From: Lachnospiraceae bacterium
GTDB taxonomy: Bacteria; Bacillota; Clostridia; Lachnospirales; Lachnospiraceae
Length of the DNA: 64,000 nt
Assembly (NCBI GenBank): GCA_910575555.1
Contig: CAJTFX010000014.1
Location: 1-64,000, forward strand
Reading direction: 5' to 3'
Positions within the stretch are counted from its first letter, which is position 1. Each line of letters begins with the position of its first letter. The notes under the pieces are model-generated. The model had not been told where the DNA came from. It saw only the letters and a list, made by a program, of their open reading frames with translations, and did not search any database. The position numbers were made by a program, and so were the translations under genes. Of this stretch, positions 38,970 to 47,914 are shown in pieces.

Positions 38970-39509
38970 ATGTCAAGATGTAGGAATTGCGGTAAACATG
39001 GACTTTTCCTCATGGTAAATATACACACTGGACTTTGTTCAGAATGTCAAAAGAAATATGAGGCAGAGCAAGCAAGTGTTATCAATGCTGCTCCCGAAAA
39101 ATCCAATAAACAGTCAATCGAAATTCCAACCGTTTGCATCGGGAATAACATGAAATACAAGTTAATTGAACAATTTGAGGATGTTGAATTGCAACGTCCG
39201 GTTACTATGCCGGACTTTTCTAAAATTAATTGTTGCGACGATGTTGATTTTGCGATTGAAAACGATATGATTATCGCTAGACGCTATACTGAAATCATCG
39301 GTTATATTGCTGATACTCACATCACCATAAAAATCAAAAAATCACTCGAAAATAAATTGCCTATTTTTTCTCAAATTCTTGGATATGATGATGAAACCGG
39401 AGAAATTCATCTTGTAATTGCTTTTTACAAAATTGTTAATTACGATTATACCGATTATATCCAGGATAGAGACGACAGCCTTGAATATGAAACGGTTAGA
39501 TATATTTAG
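38970..39509 (+). CDS. zinc-ribbon protein, possible lysogenic conversion gene
   Basis: A 179-residue protein; ATG 38970 is behind ATGGAGGTG. N-terminal zinc ribbon with RCRNCGKHG and LCSECQKKY (about 3-27), a linker, then an acidic alpha/beta domain (about 60-179). It lies between the immunity region and integrase, the usual place for genes expressed from the prophage to benefit the host or exclude other phages. Base composition is more AT-rich than the late genes. Function unknown. Confidence 0.68.
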   Translation: MSRCRNCGKHGLFLMVNIHTGLCSECQKKYEAEQASVINAAPEKSNKQSIEIPTVCIGNNMKYKLIEQFEDVELQRPVTMPDFSKINCCDDVDFAIENDMIIARRYTEIIGYIADTHITIKIKKSLENKLPIFSQILGYDDETGEIHLVIAFYKIVNYDYTDYIQDRDDSLEYETVRYI

Positions 39510-39518
39510 ATATTAAAA

Positions 39519-39551
39519 AGAGCAGTCTCCACGCCAATGGAAAACTGCTCT
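39519..39551. terminator. hairpin after the zinc-ribbon gene
   Basis: AGAGCAGT/ACTGCTCT arms with a 17-nt loop, 10 bp after the stop. The T-run lies on the - strand side (A-run on +), so it terminates leftward transcripts best. Confidence 0.5.
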
Positions 39552-39579
39552 CAAGAAACACTCTCACACCTCGCAAAAT

Positions 39580-39636
39580 GCACGATGATAAAATGTTCCC
39601 TCGACAAGACCATTCTATCATAAAACCGTGCTTTTT
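39580..39636 (+). other. long imperfect hairpin upstream of int
   Basis: Interrupted arms GCACG/CGTGC, TGATA/TATCA and AATG/CATT pair across 39580-39631, followed by TTTTT. Together with the preceding hairpin it fills most of 39510-39682, which has no gene. Probably a terminator insulating int, or a structured leader. Confidence 0.45.
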
Positions 39637-39682
39637 GCACTGGTTTTATTTTTTATACTCATTTTTAGGATGGTGAAAATTT

Positions 39683-40735
39683 ATGAAATTACCGAATGGT
39701 TTCGGGTCTGTTTATAAGCTGTCCGGGAATCGTCGCAACCCTTATGTCGCAAGAAAGACGCAAGGTTGGGAAATCAACCCGGAGACAGGCAAATCCAAAC
39801 AATTATATACTGTTATCGGATATTACCCGACCCGCAAGGATGCATTGAACGCCCTTGCGGAGTTCAATACAAATCCTTATGATGTGAACGCTGCAAAAGT
39901 TACGTTTGAGGATGTATATGAGCGTTGGAGTGATGAACACTTTCCGACCGTCTCTCACTCAAATGTTCAAGGCTACAAGGCAGCGTGGGCGTTATGTGGG
40001 AAAATCGCCCGGATGCGCTTTGTCGATGTAAAATTAGACCACCTGCAGATGATTGTTGATGAATCCGGCAAAAATTATCCTACCTTGAGGAAATTGAAAA
40101 CGCTCCTCGGTCTGATATATAAATACGCCATTATTCACGAAATCATCCCAAAAGAACGGAACATGATTGAATATCTGAATATTAAAAACGCCGGGAATCC
40201 CAACGCCTACGACCGAAAACCTTTCACCAAAACAGAGGTCAAGCGTGTTTGGGATGCACATGAATCAAATATATATTACACTGTCATCCTCATGTTGATA
40301 TATTCCGGATGCCGTATCTCGGAACTGCTCAACCTAAAGAAAGAACATGTCAACCTTGAGGAACGCTATTTCAATATCGTCCAGGCGAAAACCGCAGCTG
40401 GAATCCGTGTTGTTCCGATTGCCGACAAGGTTCTCCCATTTTTTGAATACTGGTATGCGCATAGCAAATGTGAATATCTCCTTTGCACCCCGGACGGCGA
40501 ACATTTCATATACCGCAATTACTATGATTCATACTGGTCGCCATTAGTTGAGGTTCTAAACATCGACCACACGCCACACTGCACCCGGCACACCTGCATT
40601 TCAATGTTGACCGTCGCAGGTGTCGATGATAAGGTCATCAAAAAGATTGTCGGTCATAAAGGGCAGAGTGTGACGGAGGTTGTTTATACCCACTTTGAAA
40701 TTGAGGAACTAATCGACGCAATCAACAAGATATAG
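39683..40735 (+). CDS. int: tyrosine integrase
   Basis: A 350-residue protein. N-terminal arm-binding region (FGSVYKLSGNRRNPYVARK), SAM-like core-binding domain (about 70-170), catalytic domain with Arg211 (SGCRISELL), Lys236, His299 and Arg302 (HCTRH), His325 (IVGHKG) and nucleophile Tyr335 (VVYTHF). Integrates the phage at the 19-bp core in the rpsI terminator. Located 0.5 kb from attR with arm repeats between. Confidence 0.95.
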   Translation: MKLPNGFGSVYKLSGNRRNPYVARKTQGWEINPETGKSKQLYTVIGYYPTRKDALNALAEFNTNPYDVNAAKVTFEDVYERWSDEHFPTVSHSNVQGYKAAWALCGKIARMRFVDVKLDHLQMIVDESGKNYPTLRKLKTLLGLIYKYAIIHEIIPKERNMIEYLNIKNAGNPNAYDRKPFTKTEVKRVWDAHESNIYYTVILMLIYSGCRISELLNLKKEHVNLEERYFNIVQAKTAAGIRVVPIADKVLPFFEYWYAHSKCEYLLCTPDGEHFIYRNYYDSYWSPLVEVLNIDHTPHCTRHTCISMLTVAGVDDKVIKKIVGHKGQSVTEVVYTHFEIEELIDAINKI

Positions 40736-40746
40736 TGAGGTGTGCC

Positions 40747-41085
40747 ATGAATAGAACTGAATACAAGAATAATTTTTATAAAGAGCATTATGAGAGAATC
40801 AGTCTTGCAGTTCCTAAAGGAATGAAAAATATTATCAAGGCTCTCGCATCTGACAAGGGGATGTCAGTCAATTCCTATATTCAAGACTTAGTCCGGAAAG
40901 ACCAGTGCGGTATGTTTGACACGATGCAGATTGCGGAAAAGAATAGAGAAATGATTTCCGGTATAAGCGGGAACATGCACGACGGATATGACATCATATT
41001 CAAAGACGGTCATTCGTGCCATTGTCGCACGAAAAAGGATGTCCGGTCATGTATCATTGAATACTGCTGCAAAAAGGGCGATTGA
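40747..41085 (+). CDS. ribbon-helix-helix protein next to int
   Basis: A 112-residue protein, ATG 40747 behind GAGGTGTGCC, 11 bp after int. KEHYERISLAVPKGMKNIIKALASDKGMSVNSYIQDLVRKD is an Arc-type strand-helix-helix; a Cys-rich C-terminus (HSCHCRTKK, CIIEYCCKKGD) follows. Close linkage to int suggests a recombination directionality factor or att-region regulator. Confidence 0.72.
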   Translation: MNRTEYKNNFYKEHYERISLAVPKGMKNIIKALASDKGMSVNSYIQDLVRKDQCGMFDTMQIAEKNREMISGISGNMHDGYDIIFKDGHSCHCRTKKDVRSCIIEYCCKKGD

Positions 41086-41111
41086 TTCGTCCTTTTTTAT
41101 TGCGGAAAAGT

Positions 41112-41145
41112 GTCTTGCACAAGATTTCAAAAGTCTTGCACAAGA
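41112..41145. repeat. two palindromic GTCTTGCACAAGA boxes
   Basis: Identical 13-mers at 41112-41124 and 41133-41145, each with TCTTG/CAAGA arms, 21 bp apart (two helical turns). Between the RHH gene and the arm sites. Candidate sites for the RHH protein. Confidence 0.65.
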
Positions 41146-41157
41146 CCACATTTCATT

Positions 41158-41190
41158 TGTCACTTACCTGTTACTTACTTGTTACTTACC
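41158..41190. repeat. right arm-type integrase sites (3 x 11 bp)
   Basis: TGTCACTTACC, TGTTACTTACT and TGTTACTTACC in direct tandem at 11-bp period, matching the two units near attL. Confidence 0.7.
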
Positions 41191-41236
41191 GTTGGGATTT
41201 TGTGTGATTTTGTATTGTCTCATAGGAAATTCAGAA

Positions 41237-41255
41237 TATAAGAAAACCCCGGAAA
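41237..41255. other. attR core
   Basis: TATAAGAAAACCCCGGAAA, identical to attL. Host rpsI sequence lies to the right. The core forms the distal arm of the rpsI terminator. Confidence 0.85.
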
Positions 41256-41271
41256 CACGCTGTTTCCGGGG
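41241..41271 (-). terminator. rpsI terminator (contains attR)
   Basis: Perfect 11-bp stem CCCCGGAAACA/TGTTTCCGGGG with a 3-nt loop (41247-41271), then TTTTCTTATA on the - strand. One arm comes from the att core, so insertion of the phage leaves a working hairpin. Confidence 0.85.
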
Positions 41272-41301
41272 AATGTCTTTTCTTTGCAATATTCTCTTGA
41301 A

Positions 41302-41694
41302 CTATCGCTTGCTGAACTGCGGAGCGCGACGGGCCGCTTTGAGGCCGTATTTCTTTCTTTCCTTCATTCTCGGATCACGGGTCAGATAACCTGCGGTCTT
41401 AAGCACTGGTCTGTAATCAGAGTCAGCTTCCAGTAATGCTCTGGCAATTCCGTGACGGATTGCGCCTGCCTGTCCGGTATAGCCGCCGCCCTTTACATTT
41501 ACAAGGACATCGAATTTATCTACGGTATCTGTTGCCACCAACGGCTGGCGAACGATAACCTTCAGGGTTTCTAATCCCAAATATTCATCAATATCTCTTT
41601 TATTAATGGTAATCTTGCCAGTTCCCGGCATTAAATACACTCTGGCAATTGATTTTTTTCTTCTACCTGTTCCATAATATCTTGCATCTGCCAT
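41302..41694 (-). CDS. rpsI: 30S ribosomal protein S9
   Basis: A 130-residue protein: [21 protein letters not shown] at the start, [20 protein letters not shown], and the C-terminal [17 protein letters not shown] tail that reaches the ribosomal P site. Intact despite the prophage at its terminator. Cotranscribed with rplM (17-bp gap). Confidence 0.98.
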   Translation of the reverse strand: MADARYYGTGRRKKSIARVYLMPGTGKITINKRDIDEYLGLETLKVIVRQPLVATDTVDKFDVLVNVKGGGYTGQAGAIRHGIARALLEADSDYRPVLKTAGYLTRDPRMKERKKYGLKAARRAPQFSKR

Positions 41695-41711
41695 TTTATT
41701 TTACCTCCTGA

Positions 41712-42140
41712 TTAAAATGTGAAAGCTTCTGGTTTCTGAGCTGCATGCTTGTGCTCCGGTCCCGCATAGACGAATAATTTCTTATACATCTGTCTGCCCA
41801 GGGGTCCTTTTGGAAGCATACCTTTTACAGCAAGTTCAACAACTCTTTCCGGTTTATCTGCCAACATATTTTTCAATGTGGTCTCTTTCATTCCTCCCAC
41901 ATATCCGGAATGATGATAATAAATCTTCTGATTCAATTTCTTACCGGTTACTTTCACCTTCTCAGCATTAACAACAATCACATAATCGCCTGTATCAATA
42001 TGAGGAGTAAAAATCGGCTTATGCTTTCCTCTTAATACTTTTGCCACTTCTGATGCCAAACGTCCCAATGTCTTTCCTTCAGCATCAACTACATACCATT
42101 TTCTTTCCACTGCCGCTGTGCTGGCCATAAAAGTTTTCAT
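41712..42140 (-). CDS. rplM: 50S ribosomal protein L13
   Basis: A 142-residue protein. [53 protein letters not shown] and [20 protein letters not shown] are typical L13 blocks. ATG 42140 sits behind AAGGAGGTAACATTTG. Confidence 0.98.
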   Translation of the reverse strand: MKTFMASTAAVERKWYVVDAEGKTLGRLASEVAKVLRGKHKPIFTPHIDTGDYVIVVNAEKVKVTGKKLNQKIYYHHSGYVGGMKETTLKNMLADKPERVVELAVKGMLPKGPLGRQMYKKLFVYAGPEHKHAAQKPEAFTF

Positions 42141-42306
42141 CAAATGTTACCTCCTTGAATTTTACAATGTTACTCTGATATCCGGATGCCGTCCTGATTG
42201 TATGAATTCACCCGTTCTATCATTTTCGCACCATTTACATTTTTCTTTGTACATCAAAGTAAAAACGCTTCGCCGGAGAAAGGCTTGCATTTCTAACTCG
42301 CCATAC
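42141..42306 (-). ncRNA. long 5' leader of rplM-rpsI
   Basis: From the inferred start (about 42306) to the rplM ATG there are about 165 nt of leader with no reading frame. L13 leaders that bind L13 are known in some Bacillota; whether this one folds that way was not established. Confidence 0.35.
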
Positions 42307-42312
42307 CCGACT

Positions 42313-42341
42313 ATTATATTACATCGCTTCTTCCCTGTCAA
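42313..42341 (-). promoter_or_regulatory. rplM-rpsI promoter
   Basis: Consensus TTGACA (42336-42341), 17-bp spacer, TATAAT (42313-42318) on the - strand. Confidence 0.85.
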
Positions 42342-42369
42342 TTATTTTTTCAAACGCTTTGGCGCCTGT

Positions 42370-44055
42370 TTAAAACTTTCCGACTCTGAACTGCTGTATC
42401 ATGCCCCGCAGCGTCTCTGCCTGGGCTGTCATTTCCTCACTGGAAGCTGCGCATGCCTCAGAGGTTCCTGTATTGGTCTGCACCACATGGTTGATCTGGT
42501 CTACGCCCTGATTGATTTCCTCCACTGCTTCTGCCTGCTCTCTGGAAGCTTCCGCAATCAGATTGATTTTGTCAATAATTGTTCTTGCGCCTTTTACTAC
42601 TTCCTGCAATTGATTTGCGGTTTCATTGGCAATCACCATTCCCTTTTCCACGGCCCGGACAGATTCCTCAATCAAAGCTGTGGATTCTGTTGCTGCTTCC
42701 GCGCTCTGGGAGGCCAGCAGAGATACCTGATCCGCAACCACTGCAAATCCTCTTCCGGCTTCTCCGGCCCGGGCAGCTTCTATGGAAGCGTTCAGCGCCA
42801 GAAGATTTGTCTGGGAAGCAATCTCATTGATGGCGGCAATGATCTTGCTGATTTCATTGGAGGACCGGCTGATTTGGTTCATGGATTCCACCATTTCCTG
42901 CATTTTGCCGTTGCTGTATTCCAGTTCCTGGCCTACCTGCTGCACTTCCCTGCTGATATCAACCGCTTCCTTTGCATTCCGGTCAATCTGCCCGGAAACA
43001 TTCTCAATTGTAGCGGAAAGCTCCTGGGTCACCCCTGCCTGCTCAGAAGCTCCCTCTGCCAGTTCCGTGGAATTTGCGGCAATCTGCTCAGAAGCTTTTG
43101 TCACCTGATTTGCCACGGTCTGAACATTTTTCACCATATCCGACATATTTTTTTCAAAATGCAGCAATGATTCTTCAATTCCCACAAAATCTCCCCGGTA
43201 TTCCACGCCGGCCTGCACGTCAAAATTCCCTTCTGCAAATTCAGACATGGTATGATCGATATCCGCCACATAAGAGCTTAGCCCTTCTATGGAGCTGCGC
43301 AGGGCATGGGCCAGTTTCCCGATTTCATCTTCGCTGCGGTAGGTAACATCGGCATGAAGATTGCCCTTAGACAGCTCCACAGCCGCTCTCTCAATCTCAT
43401 TTAACGGCCCTAAAATACTTTCCACAATCCTATTTCCCACCTTCATAGAGGTAAATATGGCAAGCCCCAGCACCAAAAACATCACAACAATTACAATGAT
43501 TACCGTTTTCTGATTGATTTCCAGTGAAGATTTTTTCATTAAGTTGGTAGCGTCATCGATTTCTTTTGCGATTCCCACAGCTTCTTCCAGAGCCGGAGAA
43601 CATTCTGTAATAATCAGGGTAATCCCCTCTGCCCGGTTTCCGGCTTCCAGCTCCTCCACAATCTGGTATCCCAGTTTCATCCAGTTCTCCAGCGCTGTCT
43701 CGTATTTCTCATTCAGCTGTGTGGTCAGCACATCCGCCGCTTTTAAATCTTCCAAAGCCTCTGTGATGGTATTCATGCTTTCTTCGATATTCCCCTTATA
43801 TTCCGCCAGCATATTCTTATCATCATTCAGCGCCAGCTCCCTTATCATCCTGGCTGCAATATTGCATTCAACCCGGCAGGTTTTTACCGCAGTATCTGCA
43901 GCCTGAGCGCCTTTGATATAAGAATTCATCTTCCCCTGCACCAGAAACAGCCCGATCATGGCAAACACGGTAATTACAATCATAAGCCCGATCACCAGAC
44001 TGTAGCCAAACTGGAGCTTCTCCTTCATCTTCATCCGATCCATTTTCTTTAACAT
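42370..44055 (-). CDS. methyl-accepting chemotaxis protein
   Basis: A 561-residue protein; ATG 44055 is chosen for GGAGGAGGGAA upstream. TM1 about 18-40, a four-helix-bundle ligand domain (about 41-185, TarH-like), TM2 about 188-210, HAMP (about 212-265), then a cytoplasmic signalling domain with the hairpin EIASQTNLLALNASIEAARAGEAGRGFAVVA-type tip (given in part) and Gln/Glu methylation helices. Senses an unknown ligand and controls CheA. Confidence 0.93.
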   Translation of the reverse strand: MLKKMDRMKMKEKLQFGYSLVIGLMIVITVFAMIGLFLVQGKMNSYIKGAQAADTAVKTCRVECNIAARMIRELALNDDKNMLAEYKGNIEESMNTITEALEDLKAADVLTTQLNEKYETALENWMKLGYQIVEELEAGNRAEGITLIITECSPALEEAVGIAKEIDDATNLMKKSSLEINQKTVIIVIVVMFLVLGLAIFTSMKVGNRIVESILGPLNEIERAAVELSKGNLHADVTYRSEDEIGKLAHALRSSIEGLSSYVADIDHTMSEFAEGNFDVQAGVEYRGDFVGIEESLLHFEKNMSDMVKNVQTVANQVTKASEQIAANSTELAEGASEQAGVTQELSATIENVSGQIDRNAKEAVDISREVQQVGQELEYSNGKMQEMVESMNQISRSSNEISKIIAAINEIASQTNLLALNASIEAARAGEAGRGFAVVADQVSLLASQSAEAATESTALIEESVRAVEKGMVIANETANQLQEVVKGARTIIDKINLIAEASREQAEAVEEINQGVDQINHVVQTNTGTSEACAASSEEMTAQAETLRGMIQQFRVGKF

Positions 44056-44059
44056 CTCA

Positions 44060-44809
44060 TTAATTCCCTCCTCCGTAATTAATTCCAATCATGGTAAGCC
44101 CGTGAGCCGGCGCTGTGGGCCCTGCAGCGCTTCGGTCCTTTTTTTGCAAAATCTCTGGCAGAGATTCCGGAGCAAATTCTCCCACGCCGACAGAAATCAG
44201 CGTTCCGGCAATAATCCTTACCATATTATAAAGAAATCCTGTCCCGGTTACCCGAATAGTGATGATGCTGTCCCGGGATCTTTCAACGGTACAGGACAAT
44301 ATTTTCCGTACCGTGTCCTCTGCGCTTGTCTTAACGGAACAAAAGCTTCTGAAATCATGCTCCCCTACCAGAAAAGCCGCTGCCTTCTGCATATTTTCCA
44401 GATTCAGCTCCCTGTAATAAAAATATGTATCCCGCCGCAAAGTAGGAACCGGTATCTTTCGGTTCAGAATGCGGTATTCATATGTTTTTTCACTGTAACA
44501 GCGGCGGGGATGAAAATCCTCCGGCACCTGACAGGAACTCTGAACTGCAATATCCTCCGGCAATCGCTGATTCAGCGCATAACATATTTTCTCCGCCGGG
44601 ATTCTGGTCCCTGTATCAAAAACCGCCACATTTCCCAGGGAATGTACGCCTGCATCCGTCCTGCTTGCGCCGATTACCTGAATCTTTTCTCCCAGCAGCT
44701 CTGACAGAGTTCTGTTTAACACTTCTTCGATTGTGATTCCATTGGGCTGAACCTGCCAGCCGCAGTAATTCGTGCCTTCGTAGGCAACTGTCAGTTTTAC
44801 TCTTTTCAA
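44060..44809 (-). CDS. truA: tRNA pseudouridine(38-40) synthase
   Basis: A 249-residue protein. VAYEGTNYCGWQVQPN, SRTDAGVHSLGNVAVFD with the catalytic Asp, HPRRCYSEKTYEYRI and GFLYNMVRIIAGTLISVG are TruA signatures. Follows ecfT by 12 bp, the order commonly found in Bacillota after ribosomal and ECF genes. Confidence 0.97.
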   Translation of the reverse strand: MKRVKLTVAYEGTNYCGWQVQPNGITIEEVLNRTLSELLGEKIQVIGASRTDAGVHSLGNVAVFDTGTRIPAEKICYALNQRLPEDIAVQSSCQVPEDFHPRRCYSEKTYEYRILNRKIPVPTLRRDTYFYYRELNLENMQKAAAFLVGEHDFRSFCSVKTSAEDTVRKILSCTVERSRDSIITIRVTGTGFLYNMVRIIAGTLISVGVGEFAPESLPEILQKKDRSAAGPTAPAHGLTMIGINYGGGN

Positions 44810-44821
44810 TGGTTTCCGGCG

Positions 44822-45628
44822 TCAGAATTTCAGCCATATCCGCAGCGCTATGATTCCTGCAAAATACAGGGCAAGCAACAGATAGGCTGCGCCATCCCTC
44901 CTTTCATATTTCAAAGGTTTCATTTTTGTCCTTCCCATTCCGCCGTTATAGCATCTGGCCTCCATTGCCAGGGCAAGATCATTGGCGCGCCGGAACGCTG
45001 AAACGAACAGCGGCACTAAAAGGGGCACCATGGACTTTGCCCTTTTTATCAGATTCCCGCTTTCAAAATCCGCGCCCCGGGCAAGCTGGGCTTTCATAAT
45101 CTTGTCGGTTTCCTCCACCAGAATAGGGATAAACCGAAGGGCAATGGACATGATCATGGAGATTTCATGCACCGGAACTCCGATTCTGTTTAAGGGCCTC
45201 AGAGCTTTCTCTAACCCGTCGGTCAGCCGGTTGGGCGTGGTGGTCAGCGTCAGCACAGAACTGCCCAGAACCAGGTATGTCAGACGCACCACCATAAATG
45301 CAGCGCTTTTTATCCCTTCTTCTGTAATTTTAACAGCCCCAAAGGATATCAGAGGCTCTCCCGGCGTCAGGAGCAGATTAAACATTCCGGTCAGTATAAG
45401 AATTACCGCAATGGCCTTAAGCCCTTTCACCATATAGCCAACAGGCACGCCGGACAAGCGGATCAGAACCGCCAGTCCCAGAGTAACGGCTAAAAAGCCC
45501 GACACACCCCGAAAGAAAAACAAAGACAATACATAAACCAGCGTTCCCATCAGTTTTACCCTGGGGTCCAGTTGATGCAAAATGGAATCTGAAGGATAAT
45601 ATTGTCCGATTGTAATATCTCTTAACAT
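44822..45628 (-). CDS. ecfT: ECF transporter transmembrane subunit
   Basis: A 268-residue membrane protein: HQLDPRVKLMGTLVYVLSLF, RLTYLVLGSSVLTLTTTPN, and the coupling motif APRGAD-like block (AQLARGADFESGNLIKRAKS) followed by VPLLVPLFVSAFRRANDLALAMEARCY. Couples the two ATPases to vitamin-binding S components encoded elsewhere. Confidence 0.95.
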   Translation of the reverse strand: MLRDITIGQYYPSDSILHQLDPRVKLMGTLVYVLSLFFFRGVSGFLAVTLGLAVLIRLSGVPVGYMVKGLKAIAVILILTGMFNLLLTPGEPLISFGAVKITEEGIKSAAFMVVRLTYLVLGSSVLTLTTTPNRLTDGLEKALRPLNRIGVPVHEISMIMSIALRFIPILVEETDKIMKAQLARGADFESGNLIKRAKSMVPLLVPLFVSAFRRANDLALAMEARCYNGGMGRTKMKPLKYERRDGAAYLLLALYFAGIIALRIWLKF

Positions 45629-45644
45629 AATAATTTCAGCTCCC

Positions 45645-46505
45645 TTATGCCTGCCTGTGTTTTGAAAATGCCTGCAAAACAGCTTCTTTTGCTTCTTTCA
45701 GCGTAGTAACCTCCGGAGAAACCGGAATTCCCCTGTCCCTTAACTCCTGCATCAGTTCTGTAACCTGGGGAACGGACAGCCCTGCCGCCTCCAGTTCCTG
45801 CCGGTAACGGAATACTTCCTTTGGAGCGCCGTCCAACAGAATGCTGCCCTGATTCATCACAATAATCCGATTCACATATTCCGCCACATCTTCCATGCTG
45901 TGGGACACCAGGAGGATCGTCATATTTAATTCCCGATGCATGGACGCTATCTGATTTAAAATTTCATCCCTGCCCAATGGATCTAATCCGGCGGTGGGTT
46001 CATCCAGAATCAGTACCTCCGGCTTCATGGCAAGGACTCCGGCGATGGCCGCCCGCCGTTTCTGCCCACCGGACAATTCAAAGGGAGAACGGTACCAGTA
46101 TTCCTCCGGCAGTCCCACTCCCCGCAGCGCGCTAAATGCCCGAAGCTCCGATTCTTTCCTGGAAAGTCCCAGATTCTTTGGCCCGAAGCACACATCTGCA
46201 AACACTGTCGGCTCAAATAACTGATGCTCCGGATACTGGAATACCAGTCCTACCTTGCTGCGCAGCTCCTTACGGTCATAATCTTCCTCGTAAATATCCC
46301 GGCCATTATAATATATTCCCCCGGAAGAGGCCAAAAGCAGCCCGTTCAAATGCTGAATCAGCGTGGATTTGCCGGAGCCTGTATGACCGATAATTCCGAT
46401 AAACTCACCGTCCTGGATTTTCAGGCTGACCTGATTTAACGCCCGCTTTTCATAAGCTGTTCCCCCGTTGTACACATAATCCACTTTGTCTAATATAATT
46501 GACAT
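45645..46505 (-). CDS. ecfA2: ECF transporter ATPase A2
   Basis: A 286-residue ABC ATPase. Walker [10 protein letters not shown] (about 40-48), Q-loop QYPEHQLFE, signature [14 protein letters not shown], Walker [12 protein letters not shown], switch His in [10 protein letters not shown]. The GHTGSGKST type marks the A2 subunit. Overlaps ecfA1 by 16 bp. Confidence 0.95.
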   Translation of the reverse strand: MSIILDKVDYVYNGGTAYEKRALNQVSLKIQDGEFIGIIGHTGSGKSTLIQHLNGLLLASSGGIYYNGRDIYEEDYDRKELRSKVGLVFQYPEHQLFEPTVFADVCFGPKNLGLSRKESELRAFSALRGVGLPEEYWYRSPFELSGGQKRRAAIAGVLAMKPEVLILDEPTAGLDPLGRDEILNQIASMHRELNMTILLVSHSMEDVAEYVNRIIVMNQGSILLDGAPKEVFRYRQELEAAGLSVPQVTELMQELRDRGIPVSPEVTTLKEAKEAVLQAFSKHRQA

Positions 46506-47341
46506 AATGCCTCCGCCAGTTCCTGTTTCGTGAGAATTCCTTCCGGTATCTGAAGCCCTTCCCGGCGCAGTTCATGGGCCAGAAGGGTGATCTGGGGCAC
46601 ATCCAGGCGATAAGATTTCAGCCGATCCACCTGGGAAAAAATCTCCCTGGGCGTTCCCTGCATCACAATTTTTCCATGATCCATCACATAAACCTTATCC
46701 GCCTGCACCGCCTCTTCCATATAGTGAGTAATTAAAATCACGGTAATGCCTTTCTCTCTGTTTAACGCTCCTGCCGCCTCCAGAACCTCCCTGCGCCCTT
46801 TCGGGTCTAACATGGCGGTAGGCTCATCTAAGACAATGCATTTTGGCTCCATTGCCATTACGCCGGCAATGGCCACCCGCTGCTTCTGGCCGCCGGAAAG
46901 TTTATTGGGGGAATGCTCCCGGTATTTAAGCATTCCCACGGATTTGAGGCTCTTTTCCACCCGGCTCCAGATTTCTTCTGTGGGCACCCCGATATTTTCC
47001 GGGCCGAAGGCCACATCCTCTTCCACCACGCCGGCAATAATCTGATTATCCGGATTCTGAAAGACCATGCCTGCATTTTTGCGGATATCCCACTGATACC
47101 TGTTATCCAGAGTATCTTTTCCATCCACCCAAAGAGTGCCTTCACTGGCCTTTAACAGTACGTTTAAGTGCTTGGCAAGGGTGGATTTGCCGGAGCCGTT
47201 ATGGCCTAAAATCGCCACAAATTCTCCTGCCTTCACTTCCAGATCCACACCGTCCAGGGCTGCAAGGATTCCTTCCACATTGCCTTCTTCATCCCGCCTG
47301 ATATATTCGTGCACCAGCTTCCTGGCTTCTATAAAATTCAT
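46490..47341 (-). CDS. ecfA1: ECF transporter ATPase A1
   Basis: A 283-residue ABC ATPase. Walker [32 protein letters not shown], signature [14 protein letters not shown], Walker [25 protein letters not shown]. Start at ATG 47341 with AAAGGTGG upstream; a GTG at 47350 is possible. Pairs with ecfA2 and ecfT in a vitamin/nickel/cobalt-type ECF module. Confidence 0.95.
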   Translation of the reverse strand: MNFIEARKLVHEYIRRDEEGNVEGILAALDGVDLEVKAGEFVAILGHNGSGKSTLAKHLNVLLKASEGTLWVDGKDTLDNRYQWDIRKNAGMVFQNPDNQIIAGVVEEDVAFGPENIGVPTEEIWSRVEKSLKSVGMLKYREHSPNKLSGGQKQRVAIAGVMAMEPKCIVLDEPTAMLDPKGRREVLEAAGALNREKGITVILITHYMEEAVQADKVYVMDHGKIVMQGTPREIFSQVDRLKSYRLDVPQITLLAHELRREGLQIPEGILTKQELAEALCQLY

Positions 47342-47407
47342 GGCTTCCACCTTTCCTGATTTCTCTTCCCATTCCGCCCGCCCCTTTCCCGGCTCAGCCA
47401 GTTTCCG

Positions 47408-47914
47408 TCACATATCCTCCCAGTTCAGCCGGTGAAGCTGCCCTTCCAGCTTCATTCCCTCAAACTGGTTCTGCCGCAATGCTTCATACAGGACAATGGC
47501 AGCTGAATTGGAAAGGTTCAAAGAACGGGTTTCCCCTACCATGGGAATCCGCACACAGGTATCCTGATATTCTTTCAGAATTTCTTCCGGAATTCCGCCG
47601 CTTTCCTTTCCGAACATCAAGTAGCAGTCCGGCTCGTATTGGACTTCTGTATATAGCTTCCTGGCCTTGGTGGTGGCCATATAGATTCTGGCGCCGGGAT
47701 TTTTCTTAAGAAAATCCTGCCAGTTTACATATCTTTCCACCGCCACATCCTTCCAGTAGTCCATGCCGGCCCGTTTAATCGCCTTTTCATTCAGCTGAAA
47801 TCCCAAAGGCTCTATCAGATGAAGCCTGGTTCCGGTGGCTGTGCAGGTGCGGCCGATATTTCCGGTGTTTGCCGGAATCTCCGGCTCAAAAAGCACAATA
47901 TTTAACTCAGCCAT
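47408..47914 (-). CDS. trmL: tRNA (cytidine(34)-2'-O)-methyltransferase
   Basis: A 168-residue SPOUT methyltransferase: LNIVLFEPEIPANTGNIGRTC, LHLIEPLGF, MFGKESGGIPEEIL, RIPMVGETRSLNLSNSAAIVLYEA form the knotted AdoMet site. The size fits TrmL/CspR. Overlaps the aminotransferase by 8 bp. Confidence 0.93.
   Translation of the reverse strand: MAELNIVLFEPEIPANTGNIGRTCTATGTRLHLIEPLGFQLNEKAIKRAGMDYWKDVAVERYVNWQDFLKKNPGARIYMATTKARKLYTEVQYEPDCYLMFGKESGGIPEEILKEYQDTCVRIPMVGETRSLNLSNSAAIVLYEALRQNQFEGMKLEGQLHRLNWEDM

Larger units (their letters stand above)
1531..41255. mobile_element. complete temperate siphophage (prophage) integrated at the rpsI terminator
   Basis: A 39.7-kb unit bounded by a perfect 19-bp direct repeat. 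It contains integrase, repressor/HTH pair, replication and partition genes, HNH-TerS-TerL, portal, ClpP-like protease, HK97 capsid, connectors, tail chaperones with a frameshift site, tape measure, Dit, Tal, baseplate, DGR, holin and endolysin. Late genes run leftward on the - strand; integrase and lysogeny genes lie at the right end on the + strand. No structural gene appears interrupted, so it may be inducible (inference). Confidence 0.93.

Noticed and set aside
39513-39640. structured region before int considered as a tRNA or att-linked tRNA fragment
   Set aside because: No cloverleaf or CCA-type end; it is two hairpins with T/A-runs. The att site is at the rpsI terminator instead.
42144-42369. 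gap after the chemotaxis gene considered for a small gene
   Set aside because: It is accounted for by the rplM promoter and leader; no frame with a ribosome binding site was found.
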